Assembly (NCBI GenBank): GCA_030533445.1
Contig: CM060070.1
Span: 28,174,001 to 28,238,000 of the forward strand
DNA from: Cyprinodon diabolis
Lineage: Eukaryota; Chordata; Actinopteri; Cyprinodontiformes; Cyprinodontidae
DNA length: 64,000 nucleotides
Direction of reading: 5' to 3'
Shown here: piece after piece, positions 61,839 to 64,000 of the stretch
Layout: each line of letters begins with the position of its first letter
Numbering within the stretch: the stretch's first letter is position 1
Position numbers and translations under genes: made by a program
The notes under the pieces: model-generated
Seen by the model: only the letters and a program-made list of their open reading frames with translations
What the model was told of the DNA's origin: nothing
Database searches by the model: none

Positions 61839-62288
61839 GAAGATCTTCAACAGGGGGTCCGTGACCCCTAGGGGGTCCACAGAGGTACTGCATGGGGGTC
61901 ACGAAAGTTTTGGTTGATTAGACTTTTTTTTTTTTTTATATATTTCTCCTGCAATTTATTCCACTAATTGAAATGTCTTTAAATAGACATTAACATGAAT
62001 TAAACACACTGTAGTAAACAGATAAATGGAGGCAGAAGATGTCTTCCAACACACAGGAGCTCTTTCAAACTGGGCACCGTTTCATTCACAACACCTGTCC
62101 CATCAATGAGGAATAAGAAATACTTTAAAAATCCCATGTCGAAATTACTTGCATTACAGGACTCCATATGTAATAGCGTGACTTTGGACCAGTTTGATAC
62201 AACACAATTTCATACAATATATATAATTAGGGGGTCCCTGCTCCATTAGTTTGGGGGTCCTTCGCCTAGAAAACGTTGAAGACCCCTG
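61839..62288. mobile_element. hAT-like MITE
   Basis: Left end GATCTTCAACAGGGGGTCC and right end, inverted GGTCTTCAACGTTTTCTAGG, define a 450-bp element. Each end is followed by GGGGGTCC motifs, as in a common fish repeat with GGGTCCGTGACCCC. No coding capacity; the target duplication is not clear. Confidence 0.55.
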
Positions 62289-63289
62289 CTTTATATCATT
62301 GCAAAAAAAAAAAAAAACATTTCTCTGTATAATGTTATTGGTTTATTAAACATTTGTTTTAAAACATCAGTTAAGTTCTCGCATTCAGCCTTTGTTAACC
62401 CAGGCGTTTCCTGACAAAAAACCCCAAAAAAAACCCAACTCATACTACTGTAGGACACAAAGACACATCAGCCATTTTCTGGAAATCAACCTGATTGGCT
62501 ATTGCAACAAATTTTGCAAAAACTGAAAGAAAGCATTGAAGGGACATGTATGAGCTCCAATTAATATTAAAGGTTATTCACTGTTAGTATTTTACCTTAG
62601 GGATAAAAACATGAGATATAGACTCACATAACCAAACATGATTTATTTAATGTTTCTTATGCACTGTGCTGCACAGGCTTCCATAAAATTTTACATTTTA
62701 ATTATTGACATTGATGCTCCAAGTCTTTTGAGACGTGGCATTTGATAGTGGCACAGGCATGCAGGCAGAAGAGCCAACAAAGGCCAGAACAAAGCCAGGA
62801 GCTGGGTCATGATAAAGCAGCATGAGGCAAATAACAGATAAAAGTTGTTTATCTGTGAGACGTGCGCACATACTCAACCTTTTTTTTGGACGCTTGCTTT
62901 TAAGAACAAATAGCTTTGTCCCAATGTGTGTATTCTGACTTGAATTCATTACTGAACCTTTCAAAGCACTTTAATGTTAAGGCATGTATGTGTCTCTATC
63001 TGCATGTCTTGCATCCCAGTGGGGTTGAAAAGTAAATCAATGGGTCTTTCATGGAAGCAGGTTGCATATTCTGCCAAGTAATCAATACCTCACACCCAAG
63101 GGATCACTGCTTAGTCAGTGGGGGCAAAGAAAAGCTGCTTAAATCCCTCATACTGCTCTGACATCTGTCTGAAGTGGAGGTCCTTTTATTGGATTTGTCT
63201 ATCTTCTTAGATTGTAGTATAAGTCAATGACTGCGGTATTACAGTTCTCACACAATTTTCTCACTTTTTTATTTTTATGCATGTGAAGA
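62289..63289. other. Non-coding DNA, nothing recognised
   Basis: AT-rich. About 62690-62960 is slightly more complex, with no domain in its 88-codon minus-strand frame. Confidence 0.3.
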
Positions 63290-63443
63290 TTCTCAGTCAT
63301 CCAGGTCATAGTCATTCCAAAAAAATAAAAAACAACATCCACTGGACTTCAAGTTTGAATACATTTCGCTCCCCATCCAAGAAGCTTATTCAATTCATAA
63401 TGTCCAGTCGAAGGTTGTTTTTTTTTACTTTTTTGGAAGGTAG
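63290..63443. repeat. Foldback fragment, possibly Penelope-like element end
   Basis: GAAGATTCTCAGTCATCCAG and ATTTCGCTCCCCATCCAAGA are strings typical of fish Penelope-like elements. Arms 63313-63347 and 63402-63440 form an imperfect inverted repeat around them (CCACTGGAC against GTCCAGTCG). Confidence 0.4.
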
Positions 63444-63729
63444 TCTTTAGTTTTTGCTTTTGGCTACCTAATTCTAATCTAAGGCATGTGACTACCTACT
63501 TTTAAATATGTCTACTACATATGCTCACAACACATATTTAGAGTCAGTGGTATTGTGCATCAAAACTGGATGTCAAAATGTTTGAGGACTTTAACAATTT
63601 TACAAAGACTAATTCTAACAAAAGAATGATGTTTTAACATCTCAGGATTGTTTGTTTAATTTGATTCTTTATTTGTTTTCTTTTTTTTTTCTTTTAAAAA
63701 ATAGCTTAAAGTTTCCAACAATGTAAAGG

Positions 63730-64000
63730 TAAGATTTGTGGAGTATGTGCATAATTGTTGTCTTGTCATCAGTTTCTGACACCTATCTTGTGGATCTTTG
63801 CAGCTACTTCAGTGTCAGTGGGACCTCCTGGCTGCTCCTCTGAATAATACAATCATTGCTAAACCTGTTAGGTTATTTTCTGGTATGTTCATGCCTAGGG
63901 ACATTGTTTTATAGCTTAACTGTGCTTTACACTTCTCCACACATTTAAGCCCCTTTCTCTTTATGACACCATTTGTTTACTACTTAGGCTCAGACTTATC
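63730..64000 (-). pseudogene. Tc1-like transposon relic, runs off the right edge
   Basis: Plus-strand order is AGATTTGTGGAGTATGTGCA, TGGATCTTTGCAGCTACTTC, CTCCTGGCTGCTCCTCTGAA and ACTGTGCTTTACACTTCTCC. This is the reverse of the N-terminal part of the Tc1 family seen at 28639. Degraded. Confidence 0.6.

Overview
The window looks like ray-finned (teleost) fish DNA, probably percomorph; the species cannot be read from it. The evidence is a vertebrate FoxD gene at the left edge followed by about 63 kb with no other host gene I recognise. That stretch carries typical fish repeats: Tc1/mariner, hAT and MITE DNA transposons, Rex1/Babar-like and RTE-like LINEs, a LINE with a restriction-like endonuclease, SINE-like repeats, and long TA and GGAT/CATC microsatellites. 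Base composition is AT-rich with short GC-rich islands.

Layout. 1-871 is the 3' part of a forkhead gene, best read as foxd2, followed by a 3'UTR with a polyA signal near 1577. About 1.6-6.9 kb is mostly unique non-coding DNA with candidate regulatory blocks, including a small CpG-rich segment with a TATA box (3990-4215). From 6.9 to 23.6 kb, unique DNA alternates with MITEs, a 1.24 kb hAT copy (12070-13309), decayed Tc1 relics, an RTE-like LINE relic (15262-16215) and a Rex1-like LINE (16850-19560) whose 5' part is inverted. At 23.65-24.82 kb a 5'-truncated LINE with an open 294-codon frame lies between TA tracts. From 25.9 to 44.7 kb there are more SINE-like copies, a second hAT copy (31216-32515), a BED-finger hAT remnant, a hAT with a dimerisation-domain remnant, and Rex1 and Tc1 pieces. 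48579-52421 is a cluster of three Tc1-superfamily elements; two are full length, differ by one base that I can find, and keep an open 343-codon DD34E transposase. A third, inverted hAT copy is at 53707-55018. A Tc1 relic with another transposon nested inside it is at 58905-60797, a hAT-like MITE at 61839-62288, and a last Tc1 relic runs off the right edge.

Functionally the only host gene is foxd2. The unique blocks in the desert beside it are plausible long-range enhancers, as expected for a developmental regulator, but that is inference. I found no rRNA, tRNA, CRISPR or operon-like features and no convincing undescribed system. The most informative signals concern mobile-element history: very recent Tc1 movement, a probable twin-priming inversion in a LINE, exact 8-bp duplications around three hAT copies, and nested insertions. 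Family names were assigned by recognising sequence similarity from memory, not by a database search.
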